64,000 nucleotides of DNA, from NCBI GenBank assembly GCA_900549995.1, contig URQQ01000017.1, positions 7,492-71,491 on the forward strand. Direction: 5' to 3'. The stretch comes from an uncultured Lachnospiraceae bacterium. Lineage in GTDB: Bacteria > Bacillota > Clostridia > Lachnospirales > Lachnospiraceae. A program made the position numbers and the translations under genes. The notes under the pieces were generated by a model. That model was given only the letters and a program-made list of their open reading frames with translations, was not told where the DNA came from and did no database searches. Every line of letters begins with the position of its first letter. Position 1 is the first letter of the stretch. This document shows positions 16,556 through 24,702 of this stretch, piece after piece.

Positions 16556-18388
16556 GTGTGCCATGCAAGGCATACGGAAGATGAGGGAAGGCCCTTCGAC
16601 AGGAATTGAACAGGCAAGCCTGTCAAATCACTCTAATGCTGCTGTGATTCATGTCATGGTAGTGAGCAATTAGAGAAAAGGTTGTATAAACAATCAGATA
16701 TGATACATGAAGATGAATGAAAATGAACCATTGAAGAAGTGTCGAAAGCGTAAGATTTCTGCAAAACTTACTTTTCACCACTGAGTAAGGATGAGGATGG
16801 AGGAAACCTGTAAAGCCGACTATCTGTGGAACGGCATTAAGATGGCATGAGCATGTATCAGGCTTCTGTGTGAAACATGGGAACCTGTAGAATAATGAAA
16901 ATCGAAAAGATTCAAGTTACAGAAAGACGAGGTCGAAAGTAGAAATGTATTCTACAGGGGCGGAGTTACTCGTAGTAGCGTTGAAGTTGTTGTAATGACA
17001 ATAGAGCAAAGGGGTAACATCATTCTGCTTGATACTGAAAACAACTAGGAGACTAGGAGGATTGGATGAGCGAGAGCAAACAATACGAAATACCAAAAAG
17101 AGCAGTCATTGAGGCATATAAAAAAGTAAAAGCGAATAAAGGCAGTGCGGGAATAGATGGGATTGATTTTGAAGCTTTTGAAAAGAAACTGAATAACAAT
17201 CTTTATAAGATATGGAATCGAATGAGTTCAGGAAGTTATTTTCCATCGCCAGTACTGGCGGTAGAAATACCAAAGAAGACTGGTGGCACAAGAACACTTG
17301 GAATCCCAACTATCGCAGACAGAATTGCACAAATGGTTGCAAGGATGTATGTGGAACCTGTGGTGGAGCCGATGTTTTGCGAGGACTCTTATGGATACAG
17401 ACCAAACAAGTCTGCAATCGATGCAGTAGGAACTGCCAGAAAGAGATGCTGGAGATATGACTATGTGATCGAACTGGATGTTAAAGGACTCTTTGACAAC
17501 ATAGACCATGAACTTCTGATGAGAGTGGTAGAAAGACATGTAAAAGAAACATGGGTTTGCATGTATATCAAAAGATGGCTTGAAGCTCCATTTGTAACAA
17601 GGGAAGGACATAAGATTGAAAGAAAATCTGGAACACCTCAAGGCGGAGTTATAAGTCCGGTATTAGCAAATATGTTTTTGCATTACGTCTTTGATATGTG
17701 GATGAAAAGAAATTTTCCGCAAGCACCATTTGAAAGATATGCTGATGACGGAGTGATACATTGCCGTACAAAAGAAGAGGCAATCTCCATTAAAGAAAAG
17801 GTAGCAGTTAGATTTGAAGAGTGCAGGCTTGAATTACACCCTATTAAAACAAGAATAGTATACTGCAAGGATAAAGATAGAACCAGAAAAGAAGAACTTA
17901 CAAAGTTTGACTTTCTTGGGTATACTTTCAAAGCAGTATACATTATGTGCAAAGATGGAAAGGTCAGGCATAATTTTATTGCATCAGTGAGCAATGCGTC
18001 TGCAAAGAACTTTCGTAATAAGGTAAAAGGCATGGGAATCCATAAGAAAACTGGATGTAAAATCGACATCATAGCGGAGATTCTTAACCCATTAATTCGC
18101 GGTTGGATGAATTATTTCGGTAAATTTAACCCGTCGGCAATGAAAGGGACGCTGCAGTGCATCGAAAGAAGAATTGTAAAATGGGCAATGTGTAAGTATA
18201 AGAATTTTCGGGGCAGAAGACGTAGAGCAGAAAAATGGCTCTGCACTGTGCGACAGCGAGAGCCAAAACTGTTTGCTCATTGGAGCAACTTGTATTCGTA
18301 TTGTTGAATGATAAGAGCCGTATGAAAGGAGACTTTCACGTACGGTTCCGTGAGAAGTTTGAGGTGAAAGTCCTCTTACTTACTCGAC
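16556..18388 (+). mobile_element. Inner group II intron nested in domain V-VI of the outer intron
   Basis: The 5' end GTGTGCC at 16556 matches the GUGYG consensus. About 500 bases of ribozyme sequence precede the second reverse transcriptase (17066-18307). Domain V is textbook: GAGCCGTATG at 18311, an AGC triad, a GAGA-like loop, then CACGTACGGTTCCG. Domain VI follows with a bulged A, ending CTTACTCGAC at 18388. The element is about 1.83 kb and is inserted at the junction between outer domain V and domain VI. Its reverse transcriptase is clearly different from the outer one, so this is not a self-duplication. Confidence 0.8.
17066..18307 (+). CDS. ltrA: Group II intron reverse transcriptase/maturase (inner intron)
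   Basis: 413 residues, complete. Reverse-transcriptase motifs are YGYRPNKSA, ELDVKGLFDNIDH, SGTPQGGVISPVLANMFLH and the catalytic FERYADDGVI. The maturase region includes LNPLIRGWMNYFGKF, and the C-terminus ends in the typical KLFAHW stretch. No endonuclease domain is seen. The ATG at 17066 has CTAGGAGG upstream. Sequence identity to the outer protein is low outside the core motifs, placing the two introns in different classes. Both catalytic centres look intact. Confidence 0.95.
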   Translation: MSESKQYEIPKRAVIEAYKKVKANKGSAGIDGIDFEAFEKKLNNNLYKIWNRMSSGSYFPSPVLAVEIPKKTGGTRTLGIPTIADRIAQMVARMYVEPVVEPMFCEDSYGYRPNKSAIDAVGTARKRCWRYDYVIELDVKGLFDNIDHELLMRVVERHVKETWVCMYIKRWLEAPFVTREGHKIERKSGTPQGGVISPVLANMFLHYVFDMWMKRNFPQAPFERYADDGVIHCRTKEEAISIKEKVAVRFEECRLELHPIKTRIVYCKDKDRTRKEELTKFDFLGYTFKAVYIMCKDGKVRHNFIASVSNASAKNFRNKVKGMGIHKKTGCKIDIIAEILNPLIRGWMNYFGKFNPSAMKGTLQCIERRIVKWAMCKYKNFRGRRRRAEKWLCTVRQREPKLFAHWSNLYSYC

Positions 18389-18463
18389 TGAGAGGGGAGA
18401 GAAAATCCCCCCTACTCGATTTGATACGGGGAACTTCGTTTCTATAACATAAAAACGTATTTT

Positions 18464-18503
18464 TTGATGTTCCTGCCAGAAAATTGACGTTTCTGCCAGA
18501 AAT
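18464..18503. repeat. Two tandem ~20-bp repeats upstream of a membrane-protein gene
   Basis: TTGATGTTCCTGCCAGAAAA is followed directly by TTGACGTTTCTGCCAGAAAT (17 of 20 identical), and ATTGATTTTTC hints at a third, decayed unit. The repeats lie 64-103 bases before the ATG at 18567, so they could be regulator sites with about two-turn spacing. Confidence 0.6.
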
Positions 18504-18566
18504 ATTGATTTTTCATATTTTTATGTTTATGATTTAGCAGAAAAACGAAAGGAAAGGGGGAGAAAG

Positions 18567-19346
18567 ATGAAGAGAAAGACAAGAACAAAAGTAGAAACGG
18601 TGCTTTTATTCCTTGTTATGCTGTCTATTGTACGGCAGTTTTTTCTGGGGAATTACCACAATATGTTTCTGGGAATTTTGACAGTATTACTGTTTATGGT
18701 GCCAGGAATGATTGACCGGAAACTTGGAGTTACGATTCCGGCAGGCCTGGAAACAGTGATCTTGATTTTTATTTTTTCCGCAGAAATATTGGGTGAGATT
18801 CATGCATTTTATGTAAAAATTCCGTTGTGGGATACCATTTTACATACCACGAATGGATTTCTTATGGCTGCCATAGGTTTTGCTCTGATTGATATTTTTA
18901 ACAGAAGTGAGAAATTTTCTATCCGCATGTCACCGGGGTTTGTGGCGTTCGTGGCATTCTGTTTTTCCATGACGACTGGGGTTGTGTGGGAATTCTTTGA
19001 GTTTGGCATGGACTGGTTCTTTGGACTGGATATGCAGAAAGACTGGATTATACCAGCAGTAAGTTCCGTGAAACTCAATCCGACAGGAGCCAATGTGCCG
19101 GTAAAAGTGATCGTAGATTCGCTGGCAGTTAACGGAGAAAACTGGAATCTGGGAGGATATCTGGATGTTGGCCTGGTGGATACAATGAAAGACCTGATGG
19201 TGAATTTTGTGGGAGCAGTTGTGTTCTCCGTCATAGGCACCGTGTATCTGAAGAAACAGGGGAAAGGGAAACTTGCATCTGCCCTGATTCCGGTAGTACG
19301 AAAGCAGGAAGAGGCAGTAAGCGAAGCGAGAGAAGAAGGAGAATAA
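18567..19346 (+). CDS. Multi-pass membrane protein (DUF2238/YjdF-like)
   Basis: 259 residues with about six hydrophobic segments, among them VLLFLVMLSIVRQFFLG, FLGILTVLLFMVPGMI, ETVILIFIFSAEILG, GFLMAAIGFALIDIF and VAFVAFCFSMTTGVVWEFFEF. The LWDTILHTTNGFLMA and WEFFEFGMDW segments resemble the DUF2238 (YjdF) family, which has no known reaction. The C-terminal tail is charged. It starts behind AAAGGAAAGGGGG and is followed after three bases by another small membrane protein, so the two form an operon. Function unknown. Confidence 0.65.
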   Translation: MKRKTRTKVETVLLFLVMLSIVRQFFLGNYHNMFLGILTVLLFMVPGMIDRKLGVTIPAGLETVILIFIFSAEILGEIHAFYVKIPLWDTILHTTNGFLMAAIGFALIDIFNRSEKFSIRMSPGFVAFVAFCFSMTTGVVWEFFEFGMDWFFGLDMQKDWIIPAVSSVKLNPTGANVPVKVIVDSLAVNGENWNLGGYLDVGLVDTMKDLMVNFVGAVVFSVIGTVYLKKQGKGKLASALIPVVRKQEEAVSEAREEGE

Positions 19347-19349
19347 CAA

Positions 19350-19874
19350 ATGAAAATAGCAGGAATTATTACAGGAGTTTTGATGAGTATTTTGGGTGTC
19401 TACGCCATGTGTGTGCCAATCAGGACATTTCTGGGGATAGGGTGGCTGCTTGGAGCGCTTTTGCTGGTGAACGGAATTGAGATGATCGTTCTTGAATTTG
19501 GAAAAGCGAAAAAGAATGTGTGGCAGATTATTCTTGGTGTTCTTGGGATTATTGCGGGAATGATCCTTCTGTTTAATGGGATGCAGAGAGCTCTCACCGA
19601 TGTCATGGTGGCATACACGGTTGGAATATTTATTATCTTTTATGGAGTATTTCATATCATTGCTGGCTGTAAAAAGTACAAAGAAGCAAAGGGAAACAGC
19701 ATCTTTAAGATTGTCTGCGGCGTGCTGTCTGTAATTGCCGGAGTCCTCTCCATTGGACATCCTGTGCTGACGATGCTCTCTGTTGGATATCTGATTGCGA
19801 TTACTCTGATTTTCCAGGGAGTCGATATGGTGATACTTGCACTTGCGTTTGGCAGGAAAGCATCAGAAAAATAG
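19350..19874 (+). CDS. HdeD/DUF308-family small membrane protein
   Basis: 174 residues arranged as about six short transmembrane helices rich in Gly and Ile (ITGVLMSILGVYAMCVPI, WLLGALLLVNGIEMIVLEF, ILGVLGIIAGMILLF and two similar repeats). This repeating hairpin pattern is that of the HdeD/DUF308 family, whose E. coli member is linked to acid resistance; biochemical function is unknown. The ATG comes four bases after the previous stop, behind AGAAGGAGAAT, so translation is coupled. A strong terminator follows. Confidence 0.8.
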   Translation: MKIAGIITGVLMSILGVYAMCVPIRTFLGIGWLLGALLLVNGIEMIVLEFGKAKKNVWQIILGVLGIIAGMILLFNGMQRALTDVMVAYTVGIFIIFYGVFHIIAGCKKYKEAKGNSIFKIVCGVLSVIAGVLSIGHPVLTMLSVGYLIAITLIFQGVDMVILALAFGRKASEK

Positions 19875-19880
19875 ATCGCA

Positions 19881-19921
19881 CCGCCTATGTTTGATTTATG
19901 CAGACATAGGCGGTATTTTTA
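19881..19921 (+). terminator. Rho-independent terminator
   Basis: A perfect 10-bp stem CCGCCTATGT/ACATAGGCGG with a 13-base loop is followed by ATTTTTAT. It ends the two-gene membrane-protein operon. Confidence 0.9.
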
Positions 19922-20079
19922 TTGTATTGGAAGGTGTTCCTGACAAAGTGTACTTATAGAAAAAGGAAATAAATGTCACTTTCATATACTACTTTTCAAT
20001 TAGACGAATTCTCCCATTATCAATATACTAAAGGATGGAGATATTCATTACAGAAGAAGAGAGACGAGGAGGGAAAGAC

Positions 20080-21174
20080 ATGAATTTATCTGATTCAAAG
20101 AAAAAGTTAGCTTTCGCAGGAGTGGTATGTGGAATTGTGGCAGCGTGTCTGGCGTATTTCGGAAATCCGGCGAATATGGCGTTTTGTATTGCGTGCTTTG
20201 TACGTGATACTGCAGGAGCGCTGGGAATGCACCAGGCGGAAGTGGTACAGTATGCAAGGCCGGAGATTATAGGTCTGGTGCTTGGAGCGTTTATAATTTC
20301 GGTGGCAACGAGGGAATACAAATCTACAGCGGGATCTTCGCCAATGATCCGGTTCATTCTGGGAATTGTTATTATGATAGGGTCTTTAGTATTTTTAGGC
20401 TGTCCGCTGCGTATGGTAATTCGTATGTCAGCAGGAGATATGAATGCATGGGTTGCGTTGATTGGTTTTGTACTTGGAGTTTCCACAGGAGCATTTGCAC
20501 TGAAAAAAGGTTTCAGTCTTGGACGCGCTCATGAGACGCAGAAAGCAAACGGGGCAGTAATGCCGGCAATTATGGCTGGAATCTTGATTTTAGCATTGTG
20601 TACATCACTTTTGAAAGCGAGTACTGCCGGTCCGGGAAGTATTCATGCACCAATAATAATGTCCTTAATTGGCGGATTGATTTTTGGGGCATTTGCACAG
20701 AAATCACGTATGTGCTTTGCAGGAAGCATCAGAGATATTGTGATTATGAAGAATTTTGATTTATTTTCAGTGATTGCTGGTCTGTTTGTTGTGATGCTTG
20801 TTTTTAATGTGGCAACTGGAAGATTTGTAGTTGGATTTAATACCCCGGGAATTATTGCACATTCGGAACATCTGTGGAATATTCTGGGGATGTATGCTGT
20901 TGGATTTGCAGCAGTACTGGCAGGTGGGTGTCCGCTGAGACAGCTGATTCTGGCAGGGCAGGGATCCTCTGATTCGGCAGTGACAGTTCTTGGATTATTT
21001 TTCGGAGCAGCACTTTGCCATAATTTTGGTTTGGCGGCAAGCGGAACAGCAATGAACGCAGAGACGGGAAAAATTGTGGCAGGAGCTGTGCCGATGGCTG
21101 GAAAAGTGGCTTGTATTATTTGTATTATTGTATGCTTTATCATTGCATTTACAAATAAAAGAAAAGTAAAATAG
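20080..21174 (+). CDS. yedE: YeeE/YedE-family membrane transporter (selenium-metabolism YedE type)
   Basis: About 364 residues with roughly nine or ten membrane helices. The duplicated GCPLRM (mid-protein) and GGCPLRQLI (late) motifs and the NMAFCIACFVRD and KSRMCFAGSIRD cysteine motifs are diagnostic of YeeE/YedE permeases, which pass thiosulfate or related S/Se species using cysteines in the pore. The length and the TusA-like gene 43 bases downstream match the YedE-YedF pair described from selenium-using genomes. The ATG at 20080 is used because GAGGAGGG lies just upstream; an earlier in-frame start at 20035 lacks a site. The actual substrate (Se or S) cannot be told from sequence. Confidence 0.85.
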   Translation: MNLSDSKKKLAFAGVVCGIVAACLAYFGNPANMAFCIACFVRDTAGALGMHQAEVVQYARPEIIGLVLGAFIISVATREYKSTAGSSPMIRFILGIVIMIGSLVFLGCPLRMVIRMSAGDMNAWVALIGFVLGVSTGAFALKKGFSLGRAHETQKANGAVMPAIMAGILILALCTSLLKASTAGPGSIHAPIIMSLIGGLIFGAFAQKSRMCFAGSIRDIVIMKNFDLFSVIAGLFVVMLVFNVATGRFVVGFNTPGIIAHSEHLWNILGMYAVGFAAVLAGGCPLRQLILAGQGSSDSAVTVLGLFFGAALCHNFGLAASGTAMNAETGKIVAGAVPMAGKVACIICIIVCFIIAFTNKRKVK

Positions 21175-21217
21175 TGGCTGCAGAAAGAATGGAATTTGGG
21201 AAAGAAGGTAGAGTGAA

Positions 21218-21421
21218 ATGAAAGAAGTAGATGCAAGGGGGCTTTCGTGCCCAGAACCGTTGATGCTCACAGCAGAGGCGCTGAAGAATGAAAAAGGGGC
21301 GGTCAAGGTTTTAGTTGATGAGACACATCAGAAAATGAATGTAGAAAAGTATGTGAAAGATCATGGAAGAAGAACCTCTGTCAGGGAAATTGACGGGTAT
21401 TATGAAATTGTAATAGAGTAA
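21218..21421 (+). CDS. TusA/YedF N-domain-like small sulfurtransferase
   Basis: 67 residues, the length of a single TusA domain. It opens with EVDARGLSCPEPLMLTAEAL, the family signature containing the persulfide-carrying cysteine in CPxP. TusA proteins receive sulfur (or possibly selenium) and hand it on. The gene follows the YedE-type transporter in the same direction behind GAAGGTAGAG, so import and carrier protein are probably co-expressed. The usual longer YedF has an extra C-terminal domain that is absent here. Confidence 0.85.
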   Translation: MKEVDARGLSCPEPLMLTAEALKNEKGAVKVLVDETHQKMNVEKYVKDHGRRTSVREIDGYYEIVIE

Positions 21422-21448
21422 TCAGGAAGAATACATACGTTGGATGTC

Positions 21449-21477
21449 TTGATTTTTGGTCTGGCTGAATATATAGT
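21449..21477 (+). promoter_or_regulatory. Candidate sigma-A promoter
   Basis: TTGATT at 21449-21454 and TATAGT at 21472-21477 are separated by 17 bases, upstream of the gene at 21509. Confidence 0.5.
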
Positions 21478-21508
21478 ATTTATAAAGGACTGAAAAGGAG
21501 GCATCTAT

Positions 21509-22432
21509 ATGAAGATAAAGAATGTATCACTGATTGGACTTGGAGCGATGGGCGTATTTTTTGCGCCGAGGCTTGAGGAGCATCTCGGGAGAGAAAACTT
21601 CTGTGTCATTGCGCAGGGAAAGCGGAAAGAGAGGCTGGAAAATGAAGGTGTCACAGTGAATGGTGTAAACCATCGTTTCCGAATCTGCACACCCAGGGAA
21701 GGCTGTGAGACGGATCTGATTATCATGGCAGTCAAGGATATGGGGCTTTCTCAGGCAATTGAAGATATCCGGATGTTTGTAGGTGAAAAAACACAGATAC
21801 TCTGTGTGATGAACGGCGTGGAAAGTGAAAAAAAGGTAGCAGACGTCTATGGCTGGGATCATGTGCTTTACTCATATATGAGAATGTCGATTGTCATGAA
21901 AGACGGCAGGGCAGACTTTGATCCGTACTGGGGCAAGGTGTATTTCGGAGAAGCCCAAAATGAGATATATACGGAACGGGTACAGATGGTCAGTGAACTG
22001 ATGGAACGCTGTGATATCCCATATAAAATAGAAAAAGATATGATGTGGGGGCTGTGGTTTAAGTATATGTGCAATGTAGGAGAAAATCTGACCTGCGCAT
22101 TGCTTGGAATACCTTTCGGAGCATTCCGGGACAGTGAAGAGGCCAACGAGATCCGCTGGGCTGCAATGAAAGAGGTGCAGGCTGTTGCAAAGGCAAAAGG
22201 GATTACGATCACGGACGAACAGATGAGAAAGCAGTACGAAACAGTCTGCCGGATTCCTTATGACAATAAACCGTCCACTCTTCAGGATCTGGAAGCGGGG
22301 AGAAAGACAGAGATCGATATGTTTGCGGGAAGCATGGTACGGATGGGAAAAGAACTTGGAATTGATACTCCGGTCTGCTGGATGTTCCTGCAGGGGATCA
22401 GAGTACTGGAAGAGAAGATTTATCAGGAGTAA
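21509..22432 (+). CDS. Ketopantoate reductase family (2-dehydropantoate 2-reductase-like) oxidoreductase
   Basis: 307 residues. The N-terminal Rossmann fold begins VSLIGLGAMGVFFAPRL (GxGxxG), and the NGVESEKKVADVYG and LWFKYMCNVGENLTCALL regions match the PanE/ApbA family, which reduces 2-dehydropantoate with NADPH in pantothenate synthesis. The lysine-bearing LWFKYMCN helix is the family's catalytic region. Starts behind AAAAGGAGG with its own promoter. No other pantothenate genes lie nearby, and the family includes reductases of other 2-keto acids, so the substrate is uncertain. Confidence 0.8.
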   Translation: MKIKNVSLIGLGAMGVFFAPRLEEHLGRENFCVIAQGKRKERLENEGVTVNGVNHRFRICTPREGCETDLIIMAVKDMGLSQAIEDIRMFVGEKTQILCVMNGVESEKKVADVYGWDHVLYSYMRMSIVMKDGRADFDPYWGKVYFGEAQNEIYTERVQMVSELMERCDIPYKIEKDMMWGLWFKYMCNVGENLTCALLGIPFGAFRDSEEANEIRWAAMKEVQAVAKAKGITITDEQMRKQYETVCRIPYDNKPSTLQDLEAGRKTEIDMFAGSMVRMGKELGIDTPVCWMFLQGIRVLEEKIYQE

Positions 22433-22602
22433 GAGATGGAAACGATTTATTTTTTAACAGGAACTTTGTTTTTTATTTGATTTTTAAAGAAAGAGACTGT
22501 TTTTAAATACTTCGGCCTGAATAGAATTATAAAAAAATAAGATTATGAAAAATAATAGCAGAGATTGATGGATTGGAAAACTGACAGATTTGAGGTAGAA
22601 AA

Positions 22603-23184
22603 ATGGCAAAATGCTGTATTTGTGGAAGAAATACAAATATTTTAAAAGGAGATCATCCATTATCGGAACATTATAAAGACTTACAGTTATGCAATACATG
22701 TATAACGAATAGGTCAAAAATAAAGTATCTTGATAATAAAAAAAATATTCAGAGTTATTATGAATCCAAAAAATATTTTCAGAAATATCTTGAAAATCCC
22801 AAAATGGATAGAACAGTTCGAGAATTGCTCACAGAATTAATTGAAGAATGTGATTTGAACAGTGCAGAGTTAAGAGGAGAACAAGCTAATGATACCTCAT
22901 CAGAAGGTGAATTAATGAGCGGTATTAAGTTCAAAGCCGGACAAGAAAAATACCAGCATAATACTTATTATGAGTATAATGTTGCAGTTGTGCCCAATAC
23001 TGGCAGTGGAACCGTAGACAGAGCAAAGTTACAGGGTGTAATAGAAAAACATGCTTCTAATGGCTGGCGACTGCATACAATATATTCAAATCAAATTGGA
23101 AAAAATGCGCTTGTTGGACTTAATGCAACAATATGTGAAGATATTTTGATATTTGAGAGATGTATTAAGTCAGAAAATTTATAA
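22603..23184 (+). CDS. Zinc-ribbon protein with DUF4177-like C-terminal domain
   Basis: 193 residues. Residues 4-40 contain two CxxC pairs (CCICG and CNTC), a likely zinc ribbon. A polar linker follows, and the last ~70 residues (YYEYNVAVVPNTGSGTVDR, HASNGWRLHTI) resemble DUF4177, a small alpha-beta domain of unknown role. The gene is AT-richer than its neighbours and stands alone between a 170-base upstream gap and a terminator, suggesting later acquisition. Function not recognised. Confidence 0.65.
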   Translation: MAKCCICGRNTNILKGDHPLSEHYKDLQLCNTCITNRSKIKYLDNKKNIQSYYESKKYFQKYLENPKMDRTVRELLTELIEECDLNSAELRGEQANDTSSEGELMSGIKFKAGQEKYQHNTYYEYNVAVVPNTGSGTVDRAKLQGVIEKHASNGWRLHTIYSNQIGKNALVGLNATICEDILIFERCIKSENL

Positions 23185-23268
23185 AAGGAGAACTGCGTAT
23201 GCATCTTTGGAAAGACAATTTTTGACCAATGTACATAAATAAGAAAGTATAAAAAGGTATACAAAAAC

Positions 23269-23319
23269 CGTAGAATGTACTTAATACACAAAAGAGTTAA
23301 GTATATTCTACGATTTTTT
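23269..23319. terminator. Rho-independent terminator, possibly bidirectional
   Basis: A 16-bp near-perfect stem (CGTAGAATGTACTTAA/TTAAGTATATTCTACG) is followed by TTTTTT on the plus strand and preceded by AAAAA. It lies between convergent genes at 22603 (plus) and 23455 (minus). Confidence 0.85.
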
Positions 23320-23454
23320 ATTATATTTTATAAAATTCCAGATTATTGTTTGATAAGAGGAAGACTCGAAAATTTCATAGATACTTATCGTTTCTTTCCG
23401 GGTAACTGCGTCAAGTATTAATTTCTCAGATATGTTTTGCCTATTTCGGATGTA

Positions 23455-24486
23455 TTATGGATGATAATACTTTTTATACACAGAAGGCGTAATCCCTTCG
23501 TATTTTTTGAACACTTTGATAAAATATCCTGGATTATTAAACGCCAGTTCATCACTGATCTGGGTCACGGAAAGATCCGTTTTTTCCAATAACTGTTTTG
23601 CCCACTCCACCTTTAATTTTGCGGTGTACACCGTAAAACTTTCTCCGGTTTCCTGCGTGAAGATCCGGCTGAAATAGCTTGCGCTTAAATGGCACAGAGA
23701 CGCCGCGTCCCCCAGGGAAAGCGTCTTATTTTTATTTGAAAAAATATATTCAAAAACCGGAAGCAGGAGTTTATTCTTCACAGAAGAAGGAAAGTCTGAG
23801 GATGAATGTATGTAGGTGCTGGTCACTGCGTTTGAGAGAAGATCCTTCAGCTGCGCGATGCTGCCTGTAGTGGCAGGAGGTAAAGGTGAGGGATCTGCCG
23901 GTACAGTCTCGACAGACCGCAGACTTTCGTACATTTCTAAGATATAGTTTTTATTTTTAGCCTCGTCTACAATGTAGTTGCATAGATGGAACAGCATTTC
24001 TGAAATCATAGTTACTTTTTCATAGGTGAGAACAGGAATTTCTTCGTATAATGCCTGAAGTTCCTGAGACTTTTCAAGACAGGAAATACTTGTGGGGGAG
24101 TGGTGGATCTGTTCCAGTTCCTGGGGGACGTCCGGGGAAGCGAGGCGGATCTGCCCTGCCATGACGGCACCGACATACTTATCATCGACGGAAATGGGAA
24201 TTGCAATATCAATAATATTGTAATGACAGAGATAGAGATACGGACGGTTTGAACGGACTGCTTCAAGTCCCCCGCGGGAGTCGCATTTTTGACATCTTTT
24301 TGACAATTCAGGGTCATTTCTGACACGTTCACAGAAGGAACAGCAGCAGCTGTGGGTAGTGAGCGGCACTCCTTTATAGTCCACAGTGATAATGGCCAGC
24401 TGTGTCACCTGCGACAAAGAATCCTGCAAAATCTGCCATTTCTCCAAATCCAGTATTTTTTCTAACTTTAATGAAGTTTGATTCAT
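23455..24486 (-). CDS. AraC-family regulator with PocR sensory domain
   Basis: About 343 residues. The N-terminal ~190 residues form a PocR domain with a cysteine cluster (HSCCCSFCERV, RCQKCDSRGG) and strands ending DDKYVGAVMAGQIRL. The C-terminal ~100 residues hold two helix-turn-helix motifs of the AraC type (SLGDAASLCHLSASYFSRIF and SVTQISDELAFNNPGYFIKVFKKYEG). PocR domains bind small hydroxylated compounds such as propanediol or glycerol. The gene is divergent from glycerol dehydrogenase and DHA kinase, so it most likely activates them. The start at 24486 is chosen because AAGGAG sits six bases upstream; the ATG at 24492 is too close to it. Confidence 0.88.
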   Translation of the reverse strand: MNQTSLKLEKILDLEKWQILQDSLSQVTQLAIITVDYKGVPLTTHSCCCSFCERVRNDPELSKRCQKCDSRGGLEAVRSNRPYLYLCHYNIIDIAIPISVDDKYVGAVMAGQIRLASPDVPQELEQIHHSPTSISCLEKSQELQALYEEIPVLTYEKVTMISEMLFHLCNYIVDEAKNKNYILEMYESLRSVETVPADPSPLPPATTGSIAQLKDLLSNAVTSTYIHSSSDFPSSVKNKLLLPVFEYIFSNKNKTLSLGDAASLCHLSASYFSRIFTQETGESFTVYTAKLKVEWAKQLLEKTDLSVTQISDELAFNNPGYFIKVFKKYEGITPSVYKKYYHP

Positions 24487-24561
24487 AGGCATCTCCTTTT
24501 TAAACAATATGAATATAAATGAGTGAAAAATATAACAATGTTTAGTGAAAAATGACAAGAA

Positions 24562-24619
24562 ATTACAATTTCATAAGATTATAGCATAATAATACCATAA
24601 ATAATTGTAATATTACAAT
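24562..24619. promoter_or_regulatory. Candidate operator: ATTACAAT half-sites and a 16-bp palindrome
   Basis: The perfect palindrome ATTGTAATATTACAAT is at 24604-24619. The half-site ATTACAAT recurs at 24562-24569, exactly 50 bases from the copy at 24612. Both lie between the divergent AraC and glycerol dehydrogenase genes. A -10 like TATAAT at 24654-24659 has no good -35, as expected for an activated promoter. Confidence 0.5.
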
Positions 24620-24702
24620 ATATATGTGTGATGCTTTTTCCTTGTTGTGCAAGTATAATAAAAATAACTTAAAAAGCTGAAGAAAAAATGGAGGTTATTA
24701 CA

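Larger units (their letters stand above)
14737..18420 (+). mobile_element. Outer group II intron (group IIC-like), interrupted by a second intron
   Basis: The 5' end is placed at GTATGACGGGCATG just after the terminator T-run. The ribozyme domains precede an intron-encoded reverse transcriptase (15238-16521). Domain V starts at 16520 (GAACCGCCGTATGCC, with the CGC triad rather than AGC). It runs to about 16555, is interrupted, and resumes at 18389 with TGAGAGGGG. The resumed part is a domain-VI hairpin with a bulged A, ending CTACTCGAT at 18420. Joining the two parts restores a continuous domain V-VI. Without the insert the element is about 1.85 kb, normal for the class. An unpaired extra T at 16548 lies in the domain V stem. 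Boundaries are read by eye and may be off by a few bases. Confidence 0.8.

Noticed and set aside
15238..18307. Retron or diversity-generating reverse transcriptase
   Set aside because: Both reverse transcriptases have maturase regions and are embedded in recognisable group II ribozyme ends; no retron ncRNA or template/variable repeats seen.
18464..18503. CRISPR-like repeat
   Set aside because: Only two adjoining units with no spacers and no cas genes in the window.
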